Shown one piece after another: positions 4,291-11,642 of a stretch of 20,821 bases of DNA; positions within the stretch are counted from its first letter, which is position 1, and every line of letters starts with the position of its first letter. The notes beneath the pieces were generated by a model that made no database searches, was not told the DNA's origin, and saw nothing but the letters and a program-made list of their open reading frames with translations. The stretch covers positions 1 to 20,821 of IMG/VR virus record IMGVR_UViG_3300042402_002498, one strand, 5' to 3'. This DNA comes from a virus. A program made the position numbers and the translations under genes.

Positions 4291-4944
4291 TCAAACTTCT
4301 ACCGTGATCAGTCTGGAAGCATAATCATGAGCATACGAAGTGCGAGCACCATGATGCCCCCAACCAATCCAACTATACGCATAGTCCATGTAACGATCGA
4401 TAGACTTACCAGGAGTTTTCATCCTATCTTCAATTCGTTGCCATTGAACCTCAGTCGTTAGATAACGAAGTTGCGTTGGAAGTGCTGATGGAGAACCACC
4501 AAACTTCTTAGCGAAATCACCCAATCCATAATAACGATCGGCAGATGTCCATTGAATCAGTCCGTAACCACGTCCGCAGTTACTCCAACTGGTTCTACTA
4601 CCACCTTCGCAAATGTTAGGAACAAAAGTTGATTCTTGCCTAATATTGCCCATGATGGTAGCAAGGGCGTTTCTGTCTTTAATACCACGTTCCTGGAAAT
4701 ATGCCAGGGTAGCGTTTTCATGTTCATTACACCCTTTACAAATTAGCCTTTTCTCTTTTGGCTTTGGAATTGCAACCTCGCGGATTGCTGTCGTCTCTGG
4801 TTCAAACTCTTTAATAATGGAGTAAGGTTTTGCATCCACTGGTGGAGGCGGACCTTGCAGTTTATAACTAGAGAATGGCAGTGTTGCCGTATTGGTTGTA
4901 ACCATCGCTACTAGAGGAACGGCTACAGTAAAGAAGTTAAGCAT
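4291..4944 (-). CDS. phage lysozyme with N-terminal signal/anchor, 217 aa
   Basis: Residues 1-22 (MLNFFTVAVPLVAMVTTNTA) are hydrophobic, like a signal or signal-arrest segment. A Pro-rich linker (about 30-65) and a CxxC pair (Cys69, Cys72) follow. Residues about 75-210 match the phage tail lysozyme family, a goose-type lysozyme-like fold: ALATIMGNIRQES with probable catalytic Glu104, then GRGYGLIQWTSADRYYGL, then a Trp-rich end (WIGWGHHGA). It would cut the glycan strands of peptidoglycan. The N-terminal hydrophobic segment favours an exported endolysin over a tail-tip enzyme. Its own terminator follows. The leader of over 100 bases holds a CCCACC/GGTGGG hairpin and a promoter region at 5075-5103. 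The enzyme class is fairly sure; the exact role (lysis or entry) is not. Confidence 0.82.
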   Translation of the reverse strand: MLNFFTVAVPLVAMVTTNTATLPFSSYKLQGPPPPVDAKPYSIIKEFEPETTAIREVAIPKPKEKRLICKGCNEHENATLAYFQERGIKDRNALATIMGNIRQESTFVPNICEGGSRTSWSNCGRGYGLIQWTSADRYYGLGDFAKKFGGSPSALPTQLRYLTTEVQWQRIEDRMKTPGKSIDRYMDYAYSWIGWGHHGARTSYAHDYASRLITVEV

Positions 4945-5042
4945 TAAAATTAATTGAACTCTACATCCGTATAGAAGAGGGGTACACCCACCTCTCGGTG
5001 GGCATCTTCCACGGCTCTAATTGTCACTCAAAGTCTCATAAT

Positions 5043-5069
5043 AAAAAAAGATCCACATTGTTGTGAATC
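5043..5069 (-). terminator. hairpin with U-tract directly after a consensus promoter
   Basis: GATTCACA, loop ACAA and TGTGGATC, then seven Ts on the minus strand. It would end transcripts of the 57-aa gene. It also lies within the first 25 or so bases of any transcript started at the promoter at 5075-5103. Confidence 0.65.
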
Positions 5070-5074
5070 TTAAC

Positions 5075-5103
5075 ATTATAAGTGATTATTTAGATCTTGT
5101 CAA
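5075..5103 (-). promoter_or_regulatory. perfect sigma-70 promoter upstream of lysozyme
   Basis: TTGACA (5103-5098), a 17-base spacer and TATAAT (5080-5075). The -35 overlaps the TGA stop of the 57-aa gene. The spacer contains a late-like TCTAAATA (5094-5087). The predicted start (about 5068) is the first base of the terminator-like hairpin. Confidence 0.75.
5087..5094 (-). promoter_or_regulatory. possible late promoter TCTAAATA
   Basis: A late-like octamer inside the spacer of the sigma-70 promoter, about 140 bases upstream of the lysozyme ATG. The terminator hairpin lies in between, so its use for lysozyme is uncertain. Confidence 0.35.
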
Positions 5104-5273
5104 TCTTCTGGCTCTAAAGAGACAATCTCCAATTCATCTTCTTCTGGATCAATCCATTCATAAAATTCAGCAAGAATCGCACGGGCATCCTCTTTATCAA
5201 TACTCATATCTGCAGCACGGTCAATAGACCAAGACCTTACGTGAGCGACAATATCTTCAGTCGTTGCGTTCAT
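5100..5273 (-). CDS. small acidic protein, 57 aa
   Basis: It begins MNATTEDIVAHVRSW and ends in a strongly acidic tail (DPEEDELEIVSLEPED). I do not recognise a domain; it looks helical and soluble. The ATG at 5273 is the best start. It overlaps the end of the GIY-YIG gene by 17 bases in another frame. A sigma-70-like promoter (5311-5339, inside the GIY-YIG gene) would give a leader of about 30 bases. Longer readings upstream are low-complexity and run through the neighbouring gene, so they are rejected. It is a likely early gene at the end of the nrd operon. A DNA-mimic or inhibitor role is conceivable from the acidity alone, but nothing else supports it. Confidence 0.65.
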   Translation of the reverse strand: MNATTEDIVAHVRSWSIDRAADMSIDKEDARAILAEFYEWIDPEEDELEIVSLEPED

Positions 5274-5700
5274 AATAATCTTTTCGGAAGTATCTGTTGA
5301 GGATGTTGCTATTGTAGTATCTGGGCACTCCGATGTCAAGGGATTCTGTGAGGACGTTGTGAGCAAAGAGTTGTCGCGTTTCTTCAAAGTTAGTTTTGCC
5401 CTTTGTTTTATGTAATGATAAAATAGTGCGCGTAAAATTCTCCCTACCATATTTGTCTACATCTTCTTTGAGTTCTGGGCATGATCCATAGTATTTTTTC
5501 CAATCAGACTCCGATTTAACTTTTCTAGATTTTCCCTTCGGTGTTCGGAAACTCCAGAAATATTTTCTACCAATATAGTCCCTACCAGTTGTAATGCAGT
5601 GAATATGATAAACAAAACCAAAATAATCTTGAATATCAACTGATAGAAACACCTTTCCATTATAACTCCAAGGGTTTTCATAGTCAATATCTGTACTCAT
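5257..5700 (-). CDS. GIY-YIG-like nuclease, 147 aa
   Basis: The core begins GFVYHIHCITTGRDYIGRKYF. GFVY (28-31) stands for the GIY motif and YIG (42-44) is exact, followed by Arg45/Lys46. A Glu in NFEE (106) is at the expected position for the metal-binding acid. Trp-Lys-Lys-Tyr-Tyr-Gly-Ser (67-73) and KYGRENFTR (83-91) match a family I recall from T4-like cyanophages annotated as putative endonucleases. Such enzymes make single- or double-strand cuts and may be homing or host-DNA-degrading nucleases. The start is the ATG at 5700, overlapping the 53-aa gene upstream by 17 bases. It lies downstream of nrdB and is not inside an intron. The substrate is unknown. Confidence 0.75.
   Translation of the reverse strand: MSTDIDYENPWSYNGKVFLSVDIQDYFGFVYHIHCITTGRDYIGRKYFWSFRTPKGKSRKVKSESDWKKYYGSCPELKEDVDKYGRENFTRTILSLHKTKGKTNFEETRQLFAHNVLTESLDIGVPRYYNSNILNRYFRKDYYERND
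5311..5339 (-). promoter_or_regulatory. sigma-70 promoter inside the GIY-YIG gene
   Basis: TTGACA (5339-5334), a 17-base spacer and TACAAT (5316-5311), about 38 bases upstream of the 57-aa ATG. It lies in coding sequence, so chance is possible. Confidence 0.5.
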
Positions 5701-5845
5701 CAATTATATCAAGAACTTCGTTCAGATATTTATGAGCAACCCCTTTCATATCCATTTCGGGTCTGATGTGTTCTTTATGAAGTTTATCCTTTAACTTTAA
5801 AACACGAACTTTAAGTTCTTCTTTGGTGAGTTGATTTTTGGGCAT
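5684..5845 (-). CDS. 53-aa helical protein
   Basis: A charged, Lys-rich protein starting MPKNQLTKEELKVRV and ending EVLDIIDEYRY. It is predicted to be all helical, perhaps a short coiled coil. I recall similar small proteins in T4-like cyanophages but know no function. Its stop overlaps the GIY-YIG start region (17 bases shared), indicating translational coupling. The ATG directly follows a U7 tract that ends a GGAGG/CCTCC hairpin. This leaves no free Shine-Dalgarno in the usual place, because the only GGAGG is in the hairpin arm, about 18 bases upstream. Confidence 0.75.
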   Translation of the reverse strand: MPKNQLTKEELKVRVLKLKDKLHKEHIRPEMDMKGVAHKYLNEVLDIIDEYRY

Positions 5846-5869
5846 AAAAAAAGGAGGATTAACCTCCCC
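5846..5869 (-). terminator. terminator hairpin ending at a start codon
   Basis: GGAGG, loop TTAAT and CCTCC, then seven Ts on the minus strand, followed directly by the ATG at 5845. It comes a few bases after the stop of the gene at 5873-6034, so it would end the primase-nrdA-nrdB transcript. Confidence 0.75.
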
Positions 5870-5872
5870 TAT

Positions 5873-6034
5873 CTATACAACATCATTACTTCCTGTACCA
5901 TTCCAAATATAAGAATAATCATAATCGCCAAACAAGAAATCATCCTGTTTTGCTGCTTCGGTATATGCGTTCAGGATTTCCTGTTCACACCATTCATCAT
6001 AGTTTGAATCCTGAGAAAGTATTTTTGGTAACAT
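5873..6034 (-). CDS. 53-aa acidic protein overlapping nrdB
   Basis: The frame reads MLPKILSQDSNYDEWC and ends SYIWNGTGSNDVV. It overlaps the 3' end of nrdB by 38 bases in a different frame. It is rich in Asp, Tyr and Phe (DDFLFGDYDYSYIW) and acidic. GGAGG lies about 11 bases upstream of the ATG, inside nrdB. I do not recognise a domain; the composition and the conserved look of DEWCEQEI argue for a real gene. The position immediately after nrdB and before a terminator makes it the last gene of the ribonucleotide reductase transcript. A role tied to reductase is possible but unproven. Confidence 0.68.
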   Translation of the reverse strand: MLPKILSQDSNYDEWCEQEILNAYTEAAKQDDFLFGDYDYSYIWNGTGSNDVV

Positions 6035-7187
6035 CCTGTCTAATGCCTCCTACGACATAGGATTCTACTTCAGTTTCCTGAGGAGCAACCTGAAGACCTT
6101 TGGAAGAAATCCAGTGCTGAGTCCAAGGAAGTGGATTATTGTTTGCCGAAATATCATATTGTGGTTTAAGACCAATTGCCTTAAGTCTTCGGTTTGCCAC
6201 CCATTCAACATACTGCTGAAGAAGTTTGTCGTTAAGTCCAATCATGCTGCCATCTTTAAACAGATAATCTGCCCATTTCTTTTCTTCGTTTACGGCACGA
6301 TCAAACATCTTATACGTCCATTCTTCCTCTTCTTTCATAATCTTTTGCATTTCAGGATCATCACCTTCTCTCCACTTATTCAAAATATTCTGAGTAAGTG
6401 CTAGATGCTGGTTTTCGTCTCTTGCAATGAGAGAGATAATTTTAGCTGATCCTTCCATAAGCTTAAGTTCACCGAAAGCGAAAGAACAAGCAAAACTAAC
6501 GTAAAAGCGAATACCTTCAAGAATATTAACGTTTGCGACTGCTCTATAGAGTTTTCTTTTAACGTCATTGAGTGATTCCTTTGTGTATGTGACTTCTTCA
6601 AGTTTATGCTTCCATTGTTCGGAAGTTCCATAAAGTTGAGCTGATTGGATAAAGTCATCATAAGACTCTGTAACGCTCTTTGCACGTTCCAGAATACGTT
6701 GATCCCCGATGATAGTATCAAACACCTCGGAAGGGTCTGAATAGATATTTTTGATGATATATGTATATGAACGACTATGGATCATCTCCATAAATCCCCA
6801 CACTTCCATACATGCCTCAAGTTCTGGCAATGAGCAATAAGGAATAAACGCCATACCAGGTCCACGTCCCTGAACACTATCAAGCATAATCTGATACTTC
6901 AGATTGGAAGTATAGATATGCTTTTGTTCGGGACGAAGTGTTTGATAGTCTCCGCGATCCTTCTGGAGAGAAACCTCTTCGGGCCTCCAAAAATATCCAA
7001 GTTGTTGAGTAGTTAGTTTATCGAAGATAGGATATTTGTATGAATCATATCTCTGAACTCCAAGTGGTTGACCAAAAAACATCGGTTGTTTTTTGGCATC
7101 CACCTTTTCAGTATTAAAAACAGTCATTCCTTTAATGTTTGTTTTGGGTTCTTCGGTTGAAGAAATTTTAAACTGCACAGGATTCAC
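5997..7187 (-). CDS. nrdB: ribonucleotide reductase class Ia, beta subunit
   Basis: This is the 396-aa radical-generating subunit that works with NrdA to reduce ribonucleoside diphosphates to dNDPs. The di-iron ligands and radical Tyr are intact: Asp103 (MLDSVQGRGP), Glu134 and His137 in MEMIHSRSYTY with Tyr141 as the radical residue, Glu224 (NILEGIRFY), and Glu258 and His261 (RDENQH). The C-terminal tail (TKNTFSGFKL) is where NrdB proteins bind NrdA. The start is GTG at 7187. It is preceded by GGAGG six bases upstream, lies within the end of nrdA, and overlaps it by 20 bases, so the two are co-translated. Length and motifs are normal and no intron is present. It supplies dNTPs for phage replication. 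Confidence 0.96.
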   Translation of the reverse strand: MNPVQFKISSTEEPKTNIKGMTVFNTEKVDAKKQPMFFGQPLGVQRYDSYKYPIFDKLTTQQLGYFWRPEEVSLQKDRGDYQTLRPEQKHIYTSNLKYQIMLDSVQGRGPGMAFIPYCSLPELEACMEVWGFMEMIHSRSYTYIIKNIYSDPSEVFDTIIGDQRILERAKSVTESYDDFIQSAQLYGTSEQWKHKLEEVTYTKESLNDVKRKLYRAVANVNILEGIRFYVSFACSFAFGELKLMEGSAKIISLIARDENQHLALTQNILNKWREGDDPEMQKIMKEEEEWTYKMFDRAVNEEKKWADYLFKDGSMIGLNDKLLQQYVEWVANRRLKAIGLKPQYDISANNNPLPWTQHWISSKGLQVAPQETEVESYVVGGIRQDVTKNTFSGFKL

Positions 7188-9462
7188 ACTCCCCCTCCTC
7201 TACTGAACTTAACTCACTAATCAAATCTTGAAGATTGGGTTTCTCTTCCACTACCTCATCAGTCTTAATATCGTAAGTGTTTTGGTAATAAGAAGTTTTC
7301 CACCCGTACTTGTATGTAGTCAAAAAGTCATTTGCCATTACTGACACAGGAACTTCATTGTCTGGATAATTTTCTGGATTATAGGACCAGTTTCCAGAAA
7401 TCGCTTGATCAAAGAACTTCTGCATCACAGCAACAATATTAATATAACCGCGATTGCTAGGCATATCCCAAAGAAGCGTATACGCATTTTTAAGAGATTG
7501 ATATTGTGGAACAATCTGTTTAAGGGGACCTTTCTTTGATTTCTTAATGGACAAGTATCCGCGAGGAGGTTCAATTCCATTGGTTGCGTTTGACACAACG
7601 GAACTGCTCTCCGATGGCATCTGTGCGGACAGCGTTGAGTGCCTGAGACCGTGAGCCAGGATGGATGTTCTAAGTGCTTCCCAATCATGTTGCAATGGAA
7701 TAGAAGAAATTTCGTCTACATCTTTTTTGTAAGTATCAATTGGGAGAATGCCATCTGCATACTTAGTACGACCAAAGTATTCGCAATATCCTTTTTCTTT
7801 TGCGATTTGATTTGATGATTTCAGAAGATAATATTGAAAAGATTCAGATAGACCATGAACAGCATTCCAAGCTTCTTGCGATTCATAATTATATCCCAAT
7901 TTTGCCAAATAGTGCGCCAACCCAATAAACCCTATACCAAGCGAACGACGTGCCTTAGTGGCGATTTCCGCCGCTTCTACGGGATATTTTTGATAGTCAA
8001 TCAACTCGTCTAATCCACGAACAGAAAGATCACAAAGATCTTCGAGTTCTTCATCAGACTTAACTTTGCCAACATTAATAGCAGAGAGAATGCACAAAGC
8101 AATCTCACCTTCACCGTCAATATGCTGAATGGGATCAGTAGGTAAAGTAATTTCCTGACAAAGATTACTCATATTCACTTTGTCTTTAAATGAAGAGTGT
8201 GAGTTGCAATGGTCAATGTTCATAATGTAGACACGACCCGTTTCAGCACGTTCTTTGAGGAGACTAAGAATGAGTTCCTGTGCCTTAACAGTTTTCGACG
8301 GAATGGACGAATTGTTTTCGTATTCAACATATAAATCGTCAAACTTGTCTGTTCCGAAAGAATCATAAAGTCCAGGTACATCGTGCGGAGAGAAAAGTGT
8401 AATCTCACCGTCCTGAATAAATCTTTCATAGAACAGTTTGCTAATTTGAATTGAGTAGTCCAGTTTACGGACACGATTATCTTCCGTACCTTTATTGTTC
8501 TTAAGAACTAGAATGTCTTGGATTTCTTGGTGCCAGATTGGGAAGTGTACGGTTGCGCTCCCACCTCTGATGCCATTTTGAGTGCAGCATCGGACAGTTG
8601 CTTCAAACTTCTTGAGAAATGGAACAACGCCTGTATGCTGCACTTCTCCACCTCTAATTTTACTGTTGATACCACGGATTCGACCTGCGTTGATGCCGAT
8701 GCCCGCCCTTTGTGCAACATATCTGCCGATAGCCATATCAGAACTAAAGATGCTATCGAGGGTGTCATCAACATCAACAAGAACACAGCTAGCAAATTGT
8801 CGAAGTGGAGTTCGCACTCCTGCCATGATAGGTGTGGGAATGTTGATTTTGTGTTTTGAGATTGCGTCATAGTACCTCCTGACATATGACATTCTGGTTT
8901 CTTTAGGATACTCTGCAAAGATAGTCAGAGCAATCATCATGTACATAAACTGTGGAGTTTCATATACTCCACCACCGCTTCTATCTTGCACGAGGTACTT
9001 ATCAACGACTTGACGTAAACCCGCATAAGTGAACAGATAGTCACGGTCATGGTCAATGAAACTATCAGCTTTCTCAATTTCTTCTTTTGAATACTTGTTG
9101 AAGATGTCACTATCGTAAACTTCATGATTAACACATTGATAAATGTGTTGCTCTAGAGTGGGAAGTTCTTTCATCTTCCCATACAATTGTTTACGAACAG
9201 AGAATAGAAGTAACCTTGCGGCAACATATTGATAGTTTGGGTGGTCTAGATCAATCAAATCAGAAGCAGAACGAATTAGGATCTCTTGAATTTCTCCGGT
9301 TGTAATTCCGTCATAAAACTGAATACCAGAAGTCATCTCAACTTGACTTGCAGATACCCCAGCAAGACCACTACACGATTCTTCGACCATCAAATGCATT
9401 TTATCCAGGTCAAGAGACTCAATCCGACCATCACGCTTTTTAACTTTTGTACCGTTGCTCAT
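7168..9462 (-). CDS. nrdA: ribonucleotide reductase class Ia, alpha subunit
   Basis: This is the 764-aa catalytic subunit. An N-terminal ATP-cone-like region (VKKRDGRIESLDLDK) suggests allosteric control by ATP/dATP. Active-site residues match E. coli NrdA: the redox Cys226 (FASCVLVDVDD) and Cys457 (EIALCILSA); Asn433, Cys435 and Glu437 in SNLCQEITLPT; the radical-path Tyr pair in KTSYYQNT; and the C-terminal redox pair CESC followed by AV. The ATG at 9462, with GGAAG six bases upstream, is chosen over an in-frame TTG at 9474. It overlaps the primase stop as ATGA and the nrdB start by 20 bases. It has no intron or intein. Together with NrdB it converts the host nucleotide pool into DNA precursors. 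Confidence 0.97.
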   Translation of the reverse strand: MSNGTKVKKRDGRIESLDLDKMHLMVEESCSGLAGVSASQVEMTSGIQFYDGITTGEIQEILIRSASDLIDLDHPNYQYVAARLLLFSVRKQLYGKMKELPTLEQHIYQCVNHEVYDSDIFNKYSKEEIEKADSFIDHDRDYLFTYAGLRQVVDKYLVQDRSGGGVYETPQFMYMMIALTIFAEYPKETRMSYVRRYYDAISKHKINIPTPIMAGVRTPLRQFASCVLVDVDDTLDSIFSSDMAIGRYVAQRAGIGINAGRIRGINSKIRGGEVQHTGVVPFLKKFEATVRCCTQNGIRGGSATVHFPIWHQEIQDILVLKNNKGTEDNRVRKLDYSIQISKLFYERFIQDGEITLFSPHDVPGLYDSFGTDKFDDLYVEYENNSSIPSKTVKAQELILSLLKERAETGRVYIMNIDHCNSHSSFKDKVNMSNLCQEITLPTDPIQHIDGEGEIALCILSAINVGKVKSDEELEDLCDLSVRGLDELIDYQKYPVEAAEIATKARRSLGIGFIGLAHYLAKLGYNYESQEAWNAVHGLSESFQYYLLKSSNQIAKEKGYCEYFGRTKYADGILPIDTYKKDVDEISSIPLQHDWEALRTSILAHGLRHSTLSAQMPSESSSVVSNATNGIEPPRGYLSIKKSKKGPLKQIVPQYQSLKNAYTLLWDMPSNRGYINIVAVMQKFFDQAISGNWSYNPENYPDNEVPVSVMANDFLTTYKYGWKTSYYQNTYDIKTDEVVEEKPNLQDLISELSSVEEGECESCAV

Positions 9463-10427
9463 ATTTTCTTCCAAGTAGTAAATTTAAGTTTTGCTTCTAA
9501 TCCAGAATAGGTATTTGATTCTATCACAGACTGAACATTAAGTCCAGATAAAATCATATCATTAATATCTTTTTCATTTATTGTTGAAGGCCAGATGACA
9601 ACTTTTTGTCCATCTCCGATAACACGGGAAATTCTTGATAGGATTTCTGTATTACGTGGTTCGTTATCGTATATCCAAACACAATCGCCAATACCCCACT
9701 TAGTAACATCACCATCAGCTCCACAAAGAGCAATCGCGTTGCGAATGAAAGTTGAGTCGAAGGGACCTTCGGTGATGTAGACAGTTTCACTTTTTTGGAC
9801 TTCATCGAGACCATAAATTTTTGGTGCGTCATCGTCAAGCATTATAGTAATGTATTTAACCTTACTGGGACCAAGTGCTCTTCCCTGAAATCCGACTAGA
9901 CTATTTTGATAAAACAAAGGAATTATTATCCTAGGTTCATCTTTATCTGTAGTGTCGAATGTTTGTCGAAGAGAGTTTGTCCACTCCTTAAATTTTTCGG
10001 TGTAATAATAGTTATCTGGGTTTAATTTTCTACTTTCCAGATACTTTTTTGCATCAAAATTTAATGATGCCTTTGGTAGATCCAATTTTGTTTTAAACTT
10101 AGGTTCTTCAAATTTAAATACTGGTTCTTCTACTGTAAAGTTTTTTCCAGTATGCCCCTCCTTAAACTTTTCAAAAGTATATTGCTTATGAGTTGCAGTA
10201 TCAATCTGTTTTAGAAAATTATTAAATGACATATTGATTCCGCAATTATGACATTTATAATTTGTATTATTTTTTACTTGATATAAATATCCCCTTGCCT
10301 TATTCTTGTTTCTTTGAGAATCTCCACAAATAGGGCAACGGAAATTATAAAGATCATTCTTTACCCTCTTAAACTTTTGAAATCTAGAAGATATCAAATT
10401 GATGTACTTAACATCAACAAAATCCAT
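9459..10427 (-). CDS. 61: DNA primase, gp61/DnaG type
   Basis: A 322-aa primase that makes RNA primers for lagging-strand synthesis with the gp41 helicase. The N-terminal zinc ribbon is complete (CPICGD at 31-36, CHNCG at 59-63). The TOPRIM domain has the catalytic Glu220 in VYITEGPFDS and an acidic DxE-like motif (IYDNEPR, Asp254), with a further Asp in NEKDINDM. The length is close to T4 gp61 (342 aa). The ATG at 10427 is preferred over an in-frame TTG at 10433. A TTGACA-16-TAGACT promoter lies about 25 bases upstream, so this gene heads the primase-nrdA-nrdB operon. The stop overlaps the nrdA start (ATGA). The helicase partner is encoded in the same window, about 10 kb upstream. Confidence 0.93.
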   Translation of the reverse strand: MDFVDVKYINLISSRFQKFKRVKNDLYNFRCPICGDSQRNKNKARGYLYQVKNNTNYKCHNCGINMSFNNFLKQIDTATHKQYTFEKFKEGHTGKNFTVEEPVFKFEEPKFKTKLDLPKASLNFDAKKYLESRKLNPDNYYYTEKFKEWTNSLRQTFDTTDKDEPRIIIPLFYQNSLVGFQGRALGPSKVKYITIMLDDDAPKIYGLDEVQKSETVYITEGPFDSTFIRNAIALCGADGDVTKWGIGDCVWIYDNEPRNTEILSRISRVIGDGQKVVIWPSTINEKDINDMILSGLNVQSVIESNTYSGLEAKLKFTTWKKI

Positions 10428-10451
10428 AATCAAATTTTAATCTGTTTATGT

Positions 10452-10479
10452 AGTCTACCAGACTATCGTGCTTTGTCAA
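10452..10479 (-). promoter_or_regulatory. sigma-70 promoter of the primase-nrdA-nrdB operon
   Basis: TTGACA (10479-10474), a 16-base spacer and TAGACT (10457-10452), with a short leader to the primase ATG at 10427. The -10 is only a 4/6 match. Confidence 0.55.
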
Positions 10480-10502
10480 GGCAAAGGGAAGTCATTATCC
10501 CT

Positions 10503-10550
10503 GTCCATTTTACAACAGAATTTGTTATTTTTTGTAGAGAATAAATGGAC
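10503..10550. repeat. long imperfect inverted repeat between late and early blocks
   Basis: GTCCATTT (10503-10510) and TACAA (10511-10515) pair with TTGTA (10532-10536) and AAATGGAC (10543-10550). It lies in the 160-base gap between the 136-aa gene and the primase promoter. There is no U-tract, so it is not a classical terminator. A 35-residue frame (10463-10570) crosses it but is not convincing. Confidence 0.5.
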
Positions 10551-10593
10551 GGTTTCTTTTTTATCTTCATGGCAACAAGTGCCAAATTCAATA

Positions 10594-11004
10594 TTATTTA
10601 TTTTCTACTTGAACTTGTGAAGAATCCGGTGTTAGAAGATCTACAACCATATGAGATTGAGAGAGACCAAGAGAAACAACAGCAAAAACTCCAACGATTA
10701 TCCAACGAAACTTTACAACTTCTTCTAGTTTATTTTCTACTTTTCCTATTCTTTCTGATACTGATTCATGCTGTTCTTTATTTTCGTTTCTTAAATCATT
10801 AATCATTTTAGAAATCATATCATCAGTTTTCCCACACTGTTCTATTCTTTCATCATGAACAGCAAGCATCTTACTTATATTTTGACTTGTTTTACCCATG
10901 ATCTGAATTGCTTCGTCAATTTTTTTCAACATCAATTCATACGAAGAAAGTCTTTCTTCAAGAACAGCAATTTTAGTGTCTGCAGAAGTATTTGGATTAA
11001 ACAT
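10594..11004 (-). CDS. coiled-coil protein with C-terminal membrane segment, 136 aa
   Basis: Residues 1-95 are charged and heptad-like (KIAVLEERLSSYELMLKK and VENKLEEVVK), suggesting a coiled coil. A single hydrophobic segment follows (about 100-118, RWIIVGVFAVVSLGLSQS), then a short tail. I recall the same layout in a family of T4-like cyanophage proteins of unknown function that begin MFNPN. It is likely a tail-anchored inner membrane protein with the coil in the cytoplasm. A holin or superinfection role is possible but unsupported. A late-like AATAAATA (11065-11072) about 60 bases upstream overlaps the stop of the previous gene. Confidence 0.78.
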   Translation of the reverse strand: MFNPNTSADTKIAVLEERLSSYELMLKKIDEAIQIMGKTSQNISKMLAVHDERIEQCGKTDDMISKMINDLRNENKEQHESVSERIGKVENKLEEVVKFRWIIVGVFAVVSLGLSQSHMVVDLLTPDSSQVQVENK

Positions 11005-11064
11005 TTCTTCGATGAGTTATTGTTGATTACACTACAAAACCAAACAACTCAAGTAGTTTCAAAT

Positions 11065-11072
11065 TATTTATT
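11065..11072 (-). promoter_or_regulatory. late promoter overlapping a stop codon (AATAAATA)
   Basis: AATAAATA on the minus strand, sharing bases with the TAA stop of the 65-aa gene. It is arranged like the one at 3081-3088. Confidence 0.45.
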
Positions 11073-11268
11073 ATTTTTGTTTTGTCCACCTTTTACGGGA
11101 ACCTGGTGGAAGTTTTATTTGTGGTCCTTTTCTTTTTTGAAGTCCCATCACAGGATCAAATCCAGCAGTTGGTCCTTTGGGATCTGCAGATCCCGTAAAT
11201 CCGCCAGCACCAACTACCATGTTTTCTCTTATTATTTGAATGATGCGATCAATCTTCTTCTTTTCCAT
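11071..11268 (-). CDS. small Gly/Pro/Lys-rich protein, 65 aa
   Basis: It starts MEKKKIDRIIQIIREN and ends with a basic tail (KLPPGSRKRWTKQK). The N-terminal helix followed by a Gly-rich middle (VVGAGGFTGSADPKGPTAG) resembles small cyanophage proteins that begin with a short helix and end GSRK-W. The ATG at 11268 is preferred to an upstream in-frame start at 11319 because the extra residues run through the neighbour gene. It overlaps the 130-aa gene by 20 bases and belongs to the structural-protein late unit. A minor virion component is possible. The function is unknown. Confidence 0.65.
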   Translation of the reverse strand: MEKKKIDRIIQIIRENMVVGAGGFTGSADPKGPTAGFDPVMGLQKRKGPQIKLPPGSRKRWTKQK

Positions 11269-11641
11269 TGTAGATTTTATAAAGTTCGGATAAACAATAA
11301 AGATCGACCTGTATATCATGAATGCCAGTTTTTGGATATTCTGGCCACTTCCCCAAGAATATTATAAAACTCTTCATTGTAGGCCACAAATCATTTTCTA
11401 TTTTAAAAAATAGCATTGGAGTTGTGGCCTCACCAAATATATTATAAAGAATAATAAAATGATTTAATAAAAGATGTGTCTTTAACTGTCCACCACTTTT
11501 ATATCGTTTCAATAATCTTTTAATATATTTGAAATGGTTTAAATCTTTGTCAAAATCCTCTCGCGTTACTGCTTGAGGATTTTCATAATGTTTAATTGCG
11601 AACAGGAGGAAATTATCCTCATTCAATTCATTAAATAGCAT
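11249..11641 (-). CDS. conserved T4-like phage protein, 130 aa
   Basis: It begins MLFNELNEDNFLLFAIKHYENPQ, a start I recall from a family common in T4-like cyanophages and other marine phages. It is annotated only as conserved hypothetical there. It is predicted helical and Phe/Leu-rich (NHFIILYNIFGEATTPML) with a Lys/Arg-rich helix (FKYIKRLLKRYK). There is no enzymatic motif or membrane segment. It starts one base after the stop of the structural protein gene and overlaps the 65-aa gene, so the three are one operon. In phage genomes this family often sits near tail or structural genes, suggesting a virion assembly role. Confidence 0.8.
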   Translation of the reverse strand: MLFNELNEDNFLLFAIKHYENPQAVTREDFDKDLNHFKYIKRLLKRYKSGGQLKTHLLLNHFIILYNIFGEATTPMLFFKIENDLWPTMKSFIIFLGKWPEYPKTGIHDIQVDLYCLSELYKIYNGKEED

Positions 11642-11642
11642 A

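Noticed and set aside
5997-9462. Intron or intein in nrdA or nrdB, with the GIY-YIG gene as homing endonuclease
   Set aside because: Both reductase genes read through without a break and all catalytic motifs are in place. The GIY-YIG gene is separate and downstream.
10463-10570. A 35-residue minus-strand frame starting MKIKKKPSIYSLQK
   Set aside because: It lies across a long inverted repeat and runs into the primase promoter. No ribosome site or recognisable sequence was seen, so it is not listed as a gene.
11500-11535. TTGACA in the 130-aa gene
   Set aside because: The only -10 at 17 bases is AAATAT and no start codon or RNA gene follows at a sensible distance; chance in AT-rich coding sequence.
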